Shown here: in pieces, positions 37,208 to 47,415 of the stretch
Layout of the letters: each line of letters opens with the position of its first letter
Numbering within the stretch: position 1 is the stretch's first letter
Source of the DNA: Bacteroidota bacterium
Lineage (GTDB): Bacteria > Bacteroidota > Bacteroidia > Cytophagales > Cyclobacteriaceae
Direction of reading: 5' to 3'
DNA length: 64,000 bases
Assembly: GCA_018266055.1 (NCBI GenBank)
Contig: JAFDYT010000017.1
Coordinates: forward strand, 62,001 to 126,000
Position numbers and translations under genes: made by a program
Notes under the pieces: generated by a model
Told to the model about the DNA's origin: nothing
What the model saw: the letters and a program-made list of their open reading frames with translations, nothing else
The model's database searches: none

Positions 37208-39864
37208 TCTGATCGCAAACTTTTTACAGGATTAGCCAACGCTGCTTTCAGCGACTCAAACCCTACAGCGATGATTGCAACGAGGGTCGTAATCGCAGCG
37301 GCCAGTAGAAATAAGCTTATTCCTGGATCTATATGATACGCAAACTCCAGAAGCCATTCTCGGATTACAAAATAACTGAGTGGCGCTCCGATCAAAAATG
37401 AAACTGCAACAATACTTATTATCTCTTTCGATAACATGGCGAGGATCATCCTTTCAGAAGCACCCATTACTTTTCGAATTCCAATTTCTTTTGTTCTTCT
37501 TTCGGTAATAAAAATAGAGAGTCCGTATAACCCCAGACAGGAAATAAAGACGGCCAGCAACGTAGCGTAGAAAATAATCGCTGATGTGCGTTTGTCATTT
37601 TCGTATTGCAGGTGAATGCTGTCCTTCAACATCGTACACTCCATCGGTGTATCGGGGTTTATCTTTGCCCAGGCAGCTTCCACGCGGCTCATCATAGTTC
37701 CCGGCTCATCATCAACAGCTACAATAGCCTGATGAAAATCGATCGTGGGATCAAACGCATAGAAGATCATCGGAGTGATTGTCTTGTGCATAGAGAACTG
37801 GTGAAAGTCTTCCACCACGCCGACGATTTCAAAAACAATTTTATCCTGTGTATTCGTCACCCGCGCGCCTATTGCCTGATTCAATGCTATGCCCATCTTC
37901 GAAAGGCTTGTCTGATTGACAATCACTTTTCGGGGAGCCTGAGGATCACTGTTTAGAAAATCAGAAGGAAATGAAAAATCACGGCCTGCAATGATTCCCA
38001 TCTTCATCATTTTAAAATAGCGATCATCCACCTTGACGATATAATGAGCCACCGCTTCGTTCTCGCTTTTGTCGGCAGGATAAAAATTCCAATCGTTGAC
38101 CGGCGGTGTAGAGGGTGAGTTGGACGAGGCACTTATGTCAGCGATTCCAGCCATGTTTCTTAACTCGTTCTTCAGTTGCGCATAATGTGCGATCGCTTCG
38201 CTGGTGCGCAGGTTTAGCATGAGCTTATTGCGTGTGTCAAAGCCCAACGGCTTTGAATCCATAAAATCAAGCTGCCGCTGAATCACTAAGATGCATGCAA
38301 TAAGGGCGATGGCCATCGTAAACTGGAAGGCGACCATACCCTTACGCAACATGTGCGAAGAACCCGTGCGGCTTTTCTTATCCTTCAATACCTTGGCGGG
38401 ATTGAACGCCGCCAGAATAATCGATGGATAAATGCCCGCAATCAGACCGGTGGCGCCGGCGAATAGCAGAAGAACTCCTGCTGTAAATTTGAATTGATGC
38501 GCTGTGATCTGAATGTTCTTTTGCGCGAGCTCATTAAAGTAAGGCAATGCCATATAGACAAGAGCCAACGCAAGAAACATCGCTATAAAGGCTAACCCCA
38601 GCGACTCGCCCATGAATTGTATGAAGATAGCCGTGCGGTCTGCACCGATCACTTTTCGGACACCGATTTCCTGCGCACGAACGGAGGCTTTGGCTGTGGT
38701 TAAGTTAACAAAATTAATACCAGCCAGCACAAGAATTAAAAGTCCGATCACGGCCGCCGCTTTCACGTACGTACTATTGCCCGCCATGCCCAGCTCAATA
38801 TCGTTGTCAAATTCCTGAGAGTAAAGGTGCACATCGTGGAGCGGCTGCAATCCCAAGGTTTTCTTCCGACCCATGTCAGCATTCTCTTTTTCACCATGCT
38901 GACGCATGATGGTTGCCATCTTTTGCAGAGAACCTTCGATCGTAGCATGTGGTTTCATCTTCACATACGTAAAAACGAAATTGCCTGTAGCCCACGTGGT
39001 GTAATTCCTTAGCTCATCCTCAAGGCCCGATAAGTAGAGGTCAGCATCCAGGTGCGATCGATTTAGGTTTTCCTTTATCACGCCAGTAACTCTGAAAAGC
39101 ATAGTGTCGGCATTCAGCATAATCATCTGATTCAAGGCCGGTTCCCTTCCGAATATTTTATTGGCTAACGCTTCACTGAGGATTACCGATTGAGGATGTT
39201 GCAACGCGGTTGTCGCATCACCTTCATTAAATTCGTAAGGAAAGAAGTTGAAAAAATTAGCGTCGACTTTATAGCATCTCTTTTCATAAAAGTATTTCTC
39301 TCCATGCCGAACCAATTGTTCTGTTGCACTGAGATCTTTCACCACACGAACCTGCGCTTCCACTTCGGGCATTTCATTCAACAATGCCGGACCAATTGGA
39401 GGAGAAGTGCGCTGTAGCTTTGATACATGACCGTTGAAATTACTCATCGTAGTGGTGACCCGGTAGATGCGCTCCGAATCCGGAAAGTGTCTGTCGTATT
39501 TTAGTTCGTCCTGAATAAACAACGACAGCAAAACACAACTTGCAATACCAATCGAAAGTCCTAAAATATTGATCGTAGAGAAAGCCTTGTTCTTCCACAG
39601 ATTCCTCCATCCAATCGTGAAATAGTTTTTAAGCATACCGTAGTTGTTTAGATTCTGATACCCTTCCGTGGGTTTAATAATTCCTTTTCTGAATAAGAGC
39701 AGCACATCCCATACAAATTGTAAGTCCGCTTTCCACTTTGCATGTTTAAATCTCCGCTCCGCATACAGCTCCCTCAAATCTCCTTCAATGCTGTCGCGCA
39801 GTTTCGGATGGCAATACCACCGGAAGAAGCGAAGCGGGAGTTTGGGCGGAGCAGGCGTTATCAT
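37204..39864 (-). CDS. MacB/FtsX-type orphan permease with N-terminal prefix domain, third in operon
   Basis: 886 residues, same architecture as its neighbours: prefix domain (1-85), MacB core, two FtsX helix blocks and the ANPVKSLRSE end. FtsX-region landmarks are VRAQEIGVRKVIGADRTAIF and ERRTKEIGIRKVMGASERMI. The body is clearly diverged from the other three proteins, whereas the first 250 bases are almost the same at the DNA level. It overlaps both neighbours by 4 bases, so translation of the set is probably coupled. Confidence 0.9.
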   Translation of the reverse strand: MITPAPPKLPLRFFRWYCHPKLRDSIEGDLRELYAERRFKHAKWKADLQFVWDVLLLFRKGIIKPTEGYQNLNNYGMLKNYFTIGWRNLWKNKAFSTINILGLSIGIASCVLLSLFIQDELKYDRHFPDSERIYRVTTTMSNFNGHVSKLQRTSPPIGPALLNEMPEVEAQVRVVKDLSATEQLVRHGEKYFYEKRCYKVDANFFNFFPYEFNEGDATTALQHPQSVILSEALANKIFGREPALNQMIMLNADTMLFRVTGVIKENLNRSHLDADLYLSGLEDELRNYTTWATGNFVFTYVKMKPHATIEGSLQKMATIMRQHGEKENADMGRKKTLGLQPLHDVHLYSQEFDNDIELGMAGNSTYVKAAAVIGLLILVLAGINFVNLTTAKASVRAQEIGVRKVIGADRTAIFIQFMGESLGLAFIAMFLALALVYMALPYFNELAQKNIQITAHQFKFTAGVLLLFAGATGLIAGIYPSIILAAFNPAKVLKDKKSRTGSSHMLRKGMVAFQFTMAIALIACILVIQRQLDFMDSKPLGFDTRNKLMLNLRTSEAIAHYAQLKNELRNMAGIADISASSNSPSTPPVNDWNFYPADKSENEAVAHYIVKVDDRYFKMMKMGIIAGRDFSFPSDFLNSDPQAPRKVIVNQTSLSKMGIALNQAIGARVTNTQDKIVFEIVGVVEDFHQFSMHKTITPMIFYAFDPTIDFHQAIVAVDDEPGTMMSRVEAAWAKINPDTPMECTMLKDSIHLQYENDKRTSAIIFYATLLAVFISCLGLYGLSIFITERRTKEIGIRKVMGASERMILAMLSKEIISIVAVSFLIGAPLSYFVIREWLLEFAYHIDPGISLFLLAAAITTLVAIIAVGFESLKAALANPVKSLRSE

Positions 39865-42482
39865 TCTGATCGCAAACTCTTTACCGGGTTAGCCAGCGCG
39901 GCACGGATTCCCTGTGAGCAAACCGTGATCAACGCAATGCTGGTAGTCACCATCACCGTAATCACGACGGTCCACACACTAAACTCCACGCGATACGCAT
40001 AGCCCTTCAACCATTGGCTGGAGACCATCGCAGCGGCAGGTACAGCAATAACAAAGGAAAGAATAACCATTTGCAAAAAACCTACCGACAGTCCTTTGGT
40101 GATACTAAATGCCGAAGCGCCAAGCACCTTTCGAACACCGATCTCTTTATTTCGTCGTTCTGCCGCAAGGGCCGCGAGTCCTAACAGACCAATACAGGAA
40201 ATAAAAATAGTGATGGCTGCCGCCGACATCACGATCTTGTTCCAACGTGCCTCTTGCTCGTAGTGACGTCTGTTATTTTCTGAGACAAACTCGTAGGTAT
40301 ATGCATAATCAGGAAAAGCAGACTTGAATGTTTTTTCGATCAGCGCCAACGATGCCTGCGTATCTTGACCACTTAGCTTGATTAATGCGCAACCAAAATT
40401 TTCATCCGGTTTCTTGGTGAACAATTGAGGCTGAATTTCATAATTGAGCGCGTTGTAATTATGGTTCTTTACCACTCCCACTACTGTGTACTCGGCATTG
40501 CGGTACCAGAAGTTTACCTTCTGCCCAATAGGGTCGTCCCATCCCGCTTGCTTGACAAAGGCTTCGTTGACCAGCACTGACGACGGACCATCGGCGGTAA
40601 AATCAGACGAAAAATTTCTGCCTCGTACCACGGGGATCTTCAGTAGCGGCAGGTAGGATTCATCCACTATGTTATATTGAAATTTGATCATCTTCTCGCC
40701 AGAGACTTTTGCTACAGTATTCCACTCCCCTCCGTTTTTAGGTGCAATACCAATGATGCCTGAGTGTCCCGCGAGCATTTGCTGAAAAATAGAAAACTGA
40801 TCGCGTGTGAGATTGCTCTTATTCACCACCACAAGATTCTTATCATCGTACCCAAGGTCTTTGGTGGTTAAGAAATTGAACTGCGAATAAATGGTAAGAG
40901 TAGCCATGATCAGAAACGAAGCCAGCGCAAACTGAAGCACTACCAATGCACGCAGTGTATATTGTTTTCCGGAAAACCGGAATCTTCCATACAGCGTCTT
41001 CACTGGATTGAACCCTGACAACACCAGCGAAGGATAAAATCCGGCGAAAAGTCCGGTAGCTACAAACAAACCTGCATAAGCCAAAAGCATGCGGCCATCG
41101 AAGAGGCTCAGAATGGAAATGGATTTTTGGGCCAGCGTATTGAACAATGGAAGTGAAAGTTGTACTAGAAAAACTGCAGCCACAAAAGCGAAGAAGCAGA
41201 TCACAAACGATTCGCTGAGGAATTGGATGGCCAGCGTAAATTTGTTGCCTCCTACTACTTTGCGAACGCCGATCTCCTTCGAGCGTCTCAGTGAATTGGC
41301 AATGGACAGATTTACAAAGTTGATGCAGGCGATCAGCAAAATAAAAAATGCTATCCCTGACAACATGTAGCCATACATGGGGTCGCTAGCATCAAAAAGG
41401 CCGCTGGATGCCGTATAGGTTTTGCTAAGGTGAATATCTTTCAACGGCTGTAAGGAAAAGACGGCTTTCTCGGTCACATTGTATTTTTCCTCCATCTCTT
41501 TAATCGCCGCAGCCGCATCAGACTCATAAACCTTCGCCATCTTAGCCTCTACGGTCGAGCGGCTTGCCGCCGGATGAAGTTCAACAAAGGTGGTCAGAAA
41601 GAAGTTAAACCAGTTTTCACTGTTGGCATAGTCTTGCGGCGAGATAGTAAGCCGGGAAACAAAATCGAACTTAATGGATGAATTGGCGGGCAGCGTCTTC
41701 ACGACGCCTGTAATTTTGTAGGGCACAAATGTGCTATCGGCCTTTAGGTCGAGTGTTTTGCCAAGTACATCGGTACTATTAAAATACAGCAACGCTTTTG
41801 CTTCAGTAATCACCAGAGAGTTAGGATCTTTCAATGCTTCGGCAGGGTTTCCCGCCACAAACGGAAAAGTAAATAGCGTGAAGAAGTTTTCATCCGCGTT
41901 GTACACAGAGATGTCACTGACTTCGTTGTTAATTCTGAGTGTTCGGTTATTGCCCATCCAGCGAACCGCGGTCACGATTTCAGGGATGCTTTCTTTAAAC
42001 TTTGGGCCCTGATAGTACCCTGTAATTCCATCCTGATGCTGCACACTGCCGTCCGGTCTTTTCCAATCGGTCACCACACGATAAATCTCGGGCGCCTTTT
42101 GATGAAACGAATCATAGGCCAATTCATCTTTAACATACAAGATGATGAGCATAACAGCGGCCATACCCAATGCAAGGCCACCAATGTTAATCAGGCTATA
42201 GCCTTTGGTCTTTAGAATGTTCCTCCATCCAATTTTAAAATAGCTTTTGAGCATACCGTAGTTGTTTAAATTTTGATACCCTTCCGTGGGTTTAATAATT
42301 CCTTTTCTGAAAAGCAGAATCACGTCCCATGCAAACTGTAAATCAGCTTTCCACTTTGCACTTTTAACTCTCCGCTCTGCATACAGCTCCATCAAATCTC
42401 CCTCAATGCTGTCGCGCAACTTCGGGTGGCAATACCACCGGAAGAAGCGAAGCGGGAGTTTGGGTGGAGCAGGTGTTGTCAT
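39861..42482 (-). CDS. MacB/FtsX-type orphan permease with N-terminal prefix domain, second in operon
   Basis: 873 residues with the common prefix domain, MacB-type core and two FtsX blocks. Landmarks are RRSKEIGVRKVVGGNKFTLA and ERRNKEIGVRKVLGASAFSI, both of the FtsX motif that contacts an ATPase in true ABC pairs. Whether a distant ATPase serves the array cannot be seen here. It begins with MTTPAPPKLP, identical to the fourth gene, and ends with ANPVKSLRSE. Confidence 0.9.
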   Translation of the reverse strand: MTTPAPPKLPLRFFRWYCHPKLRDSIEGDLMELYAERRVKSAKWKADLQFAWDVILLFRKGIIKPTEGYQNLNNYGMLKSYFKIGWRNILKTKGYSLINIGGLALGMAAVMLIILYVKDELAYDSFHQKAPEIYRVVTDWKRPDGSVQHQDGITGYYQGPKFKESIPEIVTAVRWMGNNRTLRINNEVSDISVYNADENFFTLFTFPFVAGNPAEALKDPNSLVITEAKALLYFNSTDVLGKTLDLKADSTFVPYKITGVVKTLPANSSIKFDFVSRLTISPQDYANSENWFNFFLTTFVELHPAASRSTVEAKMAKVYESDAAAAIKEMEEKYNVTEKAVFSLQPLKDIHLSKTYTASSGLFDASDPMYGYMLSGIAFFILLIACINFVNLSIANSLRRSKEIGVRKVVGGNKFTLAIQFLSESFVICFFAFVAAVFLVQLSLPLFNTLAQKSISILSLFDGRMLLAYAGLFVATGLFAGFYPSLVLSGFNPVKTLYGRFRFSGKQYTLRALVVLQFALASFLIMATLTIYSQFNFLTTKDLGYDDKNLVVVNKSNLTRDQFSIFQQMLAGHSGIIGIAPKNGGEWNTVAKVSGEKMIKFQYNIVDESYLPLLKIPVVRGRNFSSDFTADGPSSVLVNEAFVKQAGWDDPIGQKVNFWYRNAEYTVVGVVKNHNYNALNYEIQPQLFTKKPDENFGCALIKLSGQDTQASLALIEKTFKSAFPDYAYTYEFVSENNRRHYEQEARWNKIVMSAAAITIFISCIGLLGLAALAAERRNKEIGVRKVLGASAFSITKGLSVGFLQMVILSFVIAVPAAAMVSSQWLKGYAYRVEFSVWTVVITVMVTTSIALITVCSQGIRAALANPVKSLRSE

Positions 42483-45112
42483 TCAGAGCGCAGACTGTTG
42501 ACCGGATTAGCCAGTGCTGCTTTGACAGCTTGATAACTTACCGTGAGCAAGGTGATGATCAATGCGCCCACGGCGGCGGCAACAAAAATCCACCAACCTA
42601 TTTCGGTTTTGTATTCGTACTGTTTGATGCCGTTGTACAAAATGTAGTAAGAAAGCGGAGCGGCAATGATGCACGACAAGGTCACCAGGATAACAAACTC
42701 CCGGGAAAGCATTCGCCACAGGTTCGCAACGGAAGCGCCCAACACTTTTCGCACTCCTATTTCTTTTGTACGTTGCTCAGCCACGAAGGAAGCAAGACCA
42801 AATAAACCGAGACAACTGATGACAATGGCGAGCACGGCAAACACCGCAGCCAGTTTGCCAATGCGATCTTCGGTAGAAAACTTGGCGGCATACTCGGCAT
42901 TGGCGAATTTGTAATCGAAGGGAATGTCAGGAATTACTTTCGTGAAAACATTTTCAATCTTCGGAAGCGCCTCCTGCATGGGCATGCCGGGTGTAACACG
43001 AAGCATGAGCCAGCCTTTCCAGCCCATCGTAAAATAAATGGTCGGCTTGACGGGTTCGAAGGGAGAACCCATCACCATGTCTTTGATCACGCCCAGAATC
43101 GTGAAGTCTCTGTCCATGCGCCATGGACCGTTCTTCCAATGAATAACTTTACCGCTTGGGTTTTCGATGCCCATGAATTTGGCGGCCGCTTCGTTGATCA
43201 CAAAACCGGCCGAGTCACTTGCTATCTCTTTCGAAAAATCGCGGCCCTCAATGAATTGCCAGCCTACCGTTTTTCCGAAATCATGCGACACCCCCAACGT
43301 AGCATAGTTACGGTCGCGGTCCAGACTTTCACCCTTATAGGTAAAACCTCCGTTATTCGACCATACGCTGGTTACCGATCCACCTGATTCAGCAATCTCA
43401 GTAACAGCTCCAGAGTTTTTTAACTCCGCCCTTAGCGCATCCGCCCGGGTGTTAAACGCATCCGATTTTTTGGGTATCATGAGCAAGCCATCACGCTGAT
43501 AACCCACAGGACGGTTTTTAACGAACACCAGTTGATTGTAAATCACACCCGTACAAATGATCAACATGACCGATACTGTAAACTGAACTACCACCAAAAC
43601 TCTTCGCGGAACAGAGGCAAACCTGCCTGCGCGAAAAACTCCTTTCAACACACTCACCGGTTTGAAGGACGAGAGATACAAAGCAGGATAACTACCGGCC
43701 AACAACCCTGTAACGAGAAGAAAAACAAAACAACAGGCCCAAAACAAGGGCTGCGTCCACGGCATACTCATCTCTTTGTCTGACAACTGATTGAACAAGG
43801 GCAGCGCCATGTTCACAATCCCGATCGCAATGATGAATGCAAACATTACTACCAGGAATGATTCACTTAAAAATTGTCCTATCAATTGCCTGCGGATAGA
43901 GCCTATCGCTTTACGAATGCCCACCTCTTTTGCGCGCTTTTCGGATCGCGCCGTGCTCAGGTTCATAAAGTTGATGCACGCCAGCAGCAACACAAATGCG
44001 CCAATCGCGCCGATGAACCAAACCAATTGCAGCGGCCCGCTTTGCAAAACACCTTCTTTGAAGTCAGCCCGCAAATGCCAGTCGCGCATTGGCAGGAGAA
44101 GTATTTCATAGTTGTACTTCAATTCATCCTTCATGTAAGCAAGATCTTTGATGGCTGTTACCTCCGCATCGATAATGTTAGCCGTGGTGCTCTCAAACGT
44201 GGCGTGAGGTTGTATCTCTACAAATATTCTCATGAAATGATTATCCCAGCCTTGCTCTTTCATCCATGTTCCGTCGTTTATGAGATAATCATAAGGCCGA
44301 AAGAACTGAATGCCAAAGAAGGCGGAGTTCTTCGGCAGATCTTCGTACACACCTGTTACCATCAACTCCTTCTCACCGTTGATCTTTACCATTTGGTTAA
44401 CCGGATCGGAATCACCAAAGAGTGCTTCGGCCGTGGATTGCGACATCATCAACGAGTTGGGATCTTTCAATGCGCTCCGCGTGCCATGGATCATTTTTAA
44501 GGTGAGCATTTCAGGTGCCTCTTCGCCAATGAACATGCCTGTTTTGGAAATTTTTTTGTCGCGGATGGAAAGCACATTCTCACTTTCCCACGAAGCAGGA
44601 ACGATGTGTTTGAAGTTCGCTCCATAGTTATTCTTCAATTGGTCCACCAATGGAAACGGCAAAGACGTTTGTCCCACATAATGTTGCCCCTCAAAACTCC
44701 CGCCCTTCATCACCTGTGCAATGCGGGAATAATTCTCATGATAATGATTGAATGATAGTTCATCAAATACCCACAAGCCGATGACCATGGCCACGGCCAT
44801 ACCCAGCGCCAGCCCGCCAATGTTGATAAGTGAGTAGCCTTTGTTCTTCACCAGGTTTCTCCACCCGATTTTAAAATAGCTTTTGTACATACCGTAGTTG
44901 TTTAAATTTTGATATCCTTCTGTGGGTTTGATAATTCCTTTTCTGAAAAGTAGAATCACATCGCGCACAAATTGTAAGTCAGCTTTCCACTTTGCATGTT
45001 TAACTCTCCGCTCTGCATACAGCTCCATCAAATCTCCTTCAATACTGTCACGTAGCTTCGGGTGGCAATACCACCGGAAGAAGCGAAGCGGAATGCGAGG
45101 AGGGCTGCTCAT
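42479..45112 (-). CDS. MacB/FtsX-type orphan permease with N-terminal prefix domain, first in operon
   Basis: 877 residues, first permease behind the PadR gene (10 bases after it). The prefix domain is slightly shorter at the start (MSSPPRIPLRFFRW). It is followed by the MacB core and FtsX blocks with KRAKEVGIRKAIGSIRRQLI and EQRTKEIGVRKVLGASVANL; the end reads ANPVNSLRSE. As the most PadR-proximal gene it is probably the most expressed. Confidence 0.9.
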   Translation of the reverse strand: MSSPPRIPLRFFRWYCHPKLRDSIEGDLMELYAERRVKHAKWKADLQFVRDVILLFRKGIIKPTEGYQNLNNYGMYKSYFKIGWRNLVKNKGYSLINIGGLALGMAVAMVIGLWVFDELSFNHYHENYSRIAQVMKGGSFEGQHYVGQTSLPFPLVDQLKNNYGANFKHIVPASWESENVLSIRDKKISKTGMFIGEEAPEMLTLKMIHGTRSALKDPNSLMMSQSTAEALFGDSDPVNQMVKINGEKELMVTGVYEDLPKNSAFFGIQFFRPYDYLINDGTWMKEQGWDNHFMRIFVEIQPHATFESTTANIIDAEVTAIKDLAYMKDELKYNYEILLLPMRDWHLRADFKEGVLQSGPLQLVWFIGAIGAFVLLLACINFMNLSTARSEKRAKEVGIRKAIGSIRRQLIGQFLSESFLVVMFAFIIAIGIVNMALPLFNQLSDKEMSMPWTQPLFWACCFVFLLVTGLLAGSYPALYLSSFKPVSVLKGVFRAGRFASVPRRVLVVVQFTVSVMLIICTGVIYNQLVFVKNRPVGYQRDGLLMIPKKSDAFNTRADALRAELKNSGAVTEIAESGGSVTSVWSNNGGFTYKGESLDRDRNYATLGVSHDFGKTVGWQFIEGRDFSKEIASDSAGFVINEAAAKFMGIENPSGKVIHWKNGPWRMDRDFTILGVIKDMVMGSPFEPVKPTIYFTMGWKGWLMLRVTPGMPMQEALPKIENVFTKVIPDIPFDYKFANAEYAAKFSTEDRIGKLAAVFAVLAIVISCLGLFGLASFVAEQRTKEIGVRKVLGASVANLWRMLSREFVILVTLSCIIAAPLSYYILYNGIKQYEYKTEIGWWIFVAAAVGALIITLLTVSYQAVKAALANPVNSLRSE

Positions 45113-45122
45113 TCCAAATTGG

Positions 45123-45464
45123 CTAATTAGTCATTATTAATTTGAGTGCTACCTTCGGAATAGAGTTCCACAATTCTTCGCGCGTAGACCGCACATGGTC
45201 TAACACTCGCGCCCCAAGAGCTGTGATCTCAAAATATTTTTTAGGCCGGCCGGCCCGCTCTTCGGTGGCTTCCCCTTCGCGCGACTTTAAATATCCTTTG
45301 TCTTCAAGTCGGATCAATGCCGTTTGAAGGGCGCCTACGCTCACGCTGCGCGACAAACGACTTTCGATTTCTTTTTTGATAGAGACGCCGTAGGCTTCGT
45401 TATACAGCACTCCTACCGTTAACATCACGACCTCTTCAAATTCTCCAAGTTGATAGTGTTTCAT
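45123..45464 (-). CDS. PadR-family transcriptional regulator
   Basis: 113 residues, a winged helix with the PadR pattern: VLYNEAYGVSIKKEIESRLS in the recognition region, LQTALIRLEDKGYLKS before the wing, and RAGRPKKYFEITALG in the wing. The C-terminal dimerisation helix is short, as in the PadR-s2 type. PadR proteins are usually repressors released by small ligands. As first gene of the permease operon it most likely autoregulates the set, but no clear operator was found in 45465-45667. Confidence 0.92.
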   Translation of the reverse strand: MKHYQLGEFEEVVMLTVGVLYNEAYGVSIKKEIESRLSRSVSVGALQTALIRLEDKGYLKSREGEATEERAGRPKKYFEITALGARVLDHVRSTREELWNSIPKVALKLIMTN

Positions 45465-45667
45465 TGGATTAACAGAATAATTTCCTATTTGTAGTAATAA
45501 TTATGCCAGAAGCTAGAAAGCCCTTATTGGAGCTGAAAACCATTGGTAAGAATCCCCACAGCGCCCGAAATCAAATCACCCCTGTCCGCCTGCGATCACT
45601 TTAACAGAAGTGGATGGAGGTTTGAGGTCCCCCTTTTTCTAAAGAAATAAATACTTATCTTGTAGGA

Positions 45668-47335
45668 GTGCCTTTTAAAGGAATGCCTTCTGACATTACC
45701 CTAAACAATCATCAACCACACGCAGAAAAGCCGCTGCCCTGGTGGACGTGGATAGCTCCGCTAGCCATCATCGAAGCCGGTGACCAAATCTCACTTCTTT
45801 TCTTTCAGGACAACATTACCTCAAGCTTCTATCTGCCTACCTCCCTAGGGTTGATTTTGGTTTTTTGGTGGGGGCCTCTTCGGGTATTTCCTTCCTTGTT
45901 CATCATCACTACGTTAAACAATTATTTCTATGGGTTTTCAAGCTACTGGATATGGTTTGGATTTGGTCTTGGCGACTCCTGTTCCATTGCTCTTTCCTGG
46001 TTTCTGTTCAACATCTTGCTGAAAGGAAAAGCATGGATGCCCGACACCCGAAACCTGGTTCTTTTTCTAGTGTTTGGCCTGGCGATACCGATCACCTGTT
46101 ACGCGGTGAACTGGCAATTCATGTATGTACTAAATCACAATTTCGGCTGGGCGCAGTTCTTACCGCATCTACGCCGTGACCTTCTGGGCGAGACCATTGT
46201 AAATATCATCATTGTCATACCTACCCTCGTATTTCTCACTCCACTCCTTTCCCGAAAAGGGCTTATTCCCATTCCGCCTATTCCAGTATCAGCGTTCACT
46301 TACCTCACCAGAAAAAAGCATACGCTTGAGGTTGCCCTTATTAGTGCTGTGGTTTTGGCACTGGCCTTTCTATTCGATTTTCAGGATGTATGGTTTCTTT
46401 TCGGTTCCATCTCGCTTTATGTAGCAATCCGCTTTGGATTTGACGCCGTGCTGGTTGCCAATGTGATTATTTTTTCAGCCACGTACCTGGTACCTACAAT
46501 CAATCATCCTGAATTTGTCAATACGATAATAGAGGGAGGCAACGCGCCTATTTTCTTTGGATACCTGTTGTTGTTTCTCTTTGCCGCAGTTACCGGAAGA
46601 GTTATTTCTGACTTGCGGATTATCGAACGCGAACTTAATGCCAAGAACAAAGAGCTGCAGCAAACCAATGTAGAGCTCGACCGCTTCGTGTACAGTGCCT
46701 CACACGACATGAGTGCTCCACTGAAATCCATTCGAGGCCTTGTGAATGTTGGCTTGCTTACAAAACCAACCGCCGAGCAGGAAGATTACTGGCGGAAGAT
46801 TGAAACATCGGCACGGAAGCTGGAGGATTTTATTGACGAAGTACTTCATTACTCAAGAAATAACCGCACCGAATTGGTACTCGAAGAACTCAACATCAAG
46901 CAACTCTGCGAGGAGATATTCAGTCATCTTCGTTATTTCAACGAAGGCAACGCACCTGGTATCGTATTCGATCACTCCGCCAACCGAACTATTATTGCCG
47001 ATCGATCACGGCTCAAAATCATCCTGAACAATCTTCTTTCTAACGCCATCAAGTACCAGAAAAAGGACCCCAGTCATCACCCGTTAATTTCTATTTCTCT
47101 CAGAGAAGACGAAGACCGCGTTACCATACGCATTGACGACAATGGAGAAGGAATTCCTATAGAAATACAGCCCAGTGTTTTTAAAATGTTTTACCGCGGC
47201 AACCTGAAATCCACGGGCTCAGGTCTTGGGCTTTACATTGCCCTGGAAGCTGCCAATAAGATGGGGGGAAAAATAACCTTCCAATCAGAATACGGCAAAG
47301 GCTCTACGTTTATGGTAGAACTGCCAAATCAATAA
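45668..47335 (+). CDS. MASE1-domain sensor histidine kinase
   Basis: 555 residues: about eight membrane helices forming a MASE1-type sensor (residues 25-305), a short coiled coil, HisKA with the phospho-acceptor His near 346 (YSASHDMSAPLKS), and an HATPase with LNNLLSNAIKYQKKD, DDNGEGIP and GSGLGLYIALE. The DMSAPLKS form of the H box is typical of Bacteroidota kinases. The start is GTG at 45668 or ATG at 45683; neither has a strong ribosome-binding site. No regulator gene adjoins it. Confidence 0.9.
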   Translation: MPFKGMPSDITLNNHQPHAEKPLPWWTWIAPLAIIEAGDQISLLFFQDNITSSFYLPTSLGLILVFWWGPLRVFPSLFIITTLNNYFYGFSSYWIWFGFGLGDSCSIALSWFLFNILLKGKAWMPDTRNLVLFLVFGLAIPITCYAVNWQFMYVLNHNFGWAQFLPHLRRDLLGETIVNIIIVIPTLVFLTPLLSRKGLIPIPPIPVSAFTYLTRKKHTLEVALISAVVLALAFLFDFQDVWFLFGSISLYVAIRFGFDAVLVANVIIFSATYLVPTINHPEFVNTIIEGGNAPIFFGYLLLFLFAAVTGRVISDLRIIERELNAKNKELQQTNVELDRFVYSASHDMSAPLKSIRGLVNVGLLTKPTAEQEDYWRKIETSARKLEDFIDEVLHYSRNNRTELVLEELNIKQLCEEIFSHLRYFNEGNAPGIVFDHSANRTIIADRSRLKIILNNLLSNAIKYQKKDPSHHPLISISLREDEDRVTIRIDDNGEGIPIEIQPSVFKMFYRGNLKSTGSGLGLYIALEAANKMGGKITFQSEYGKGSTFMVELPNQ

Positions 47336-47415
47336 GCTCATTGATTATTTTATTTACCGAAAACAACAAGAATCGAATGATTCCGTTTAAATTCAAACAA
47401 CAAAATCAAAATCAT

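Noticed and set aside
34616..45112. Complete ABC transporter operon (MacAB-TolC type) for the four permeases
   Set aside because: No ATPase or adaptor gene lies within or beside the operon; the ATPases at 50.9-52.6 kb belong to a different ABC-2 exporter operon.
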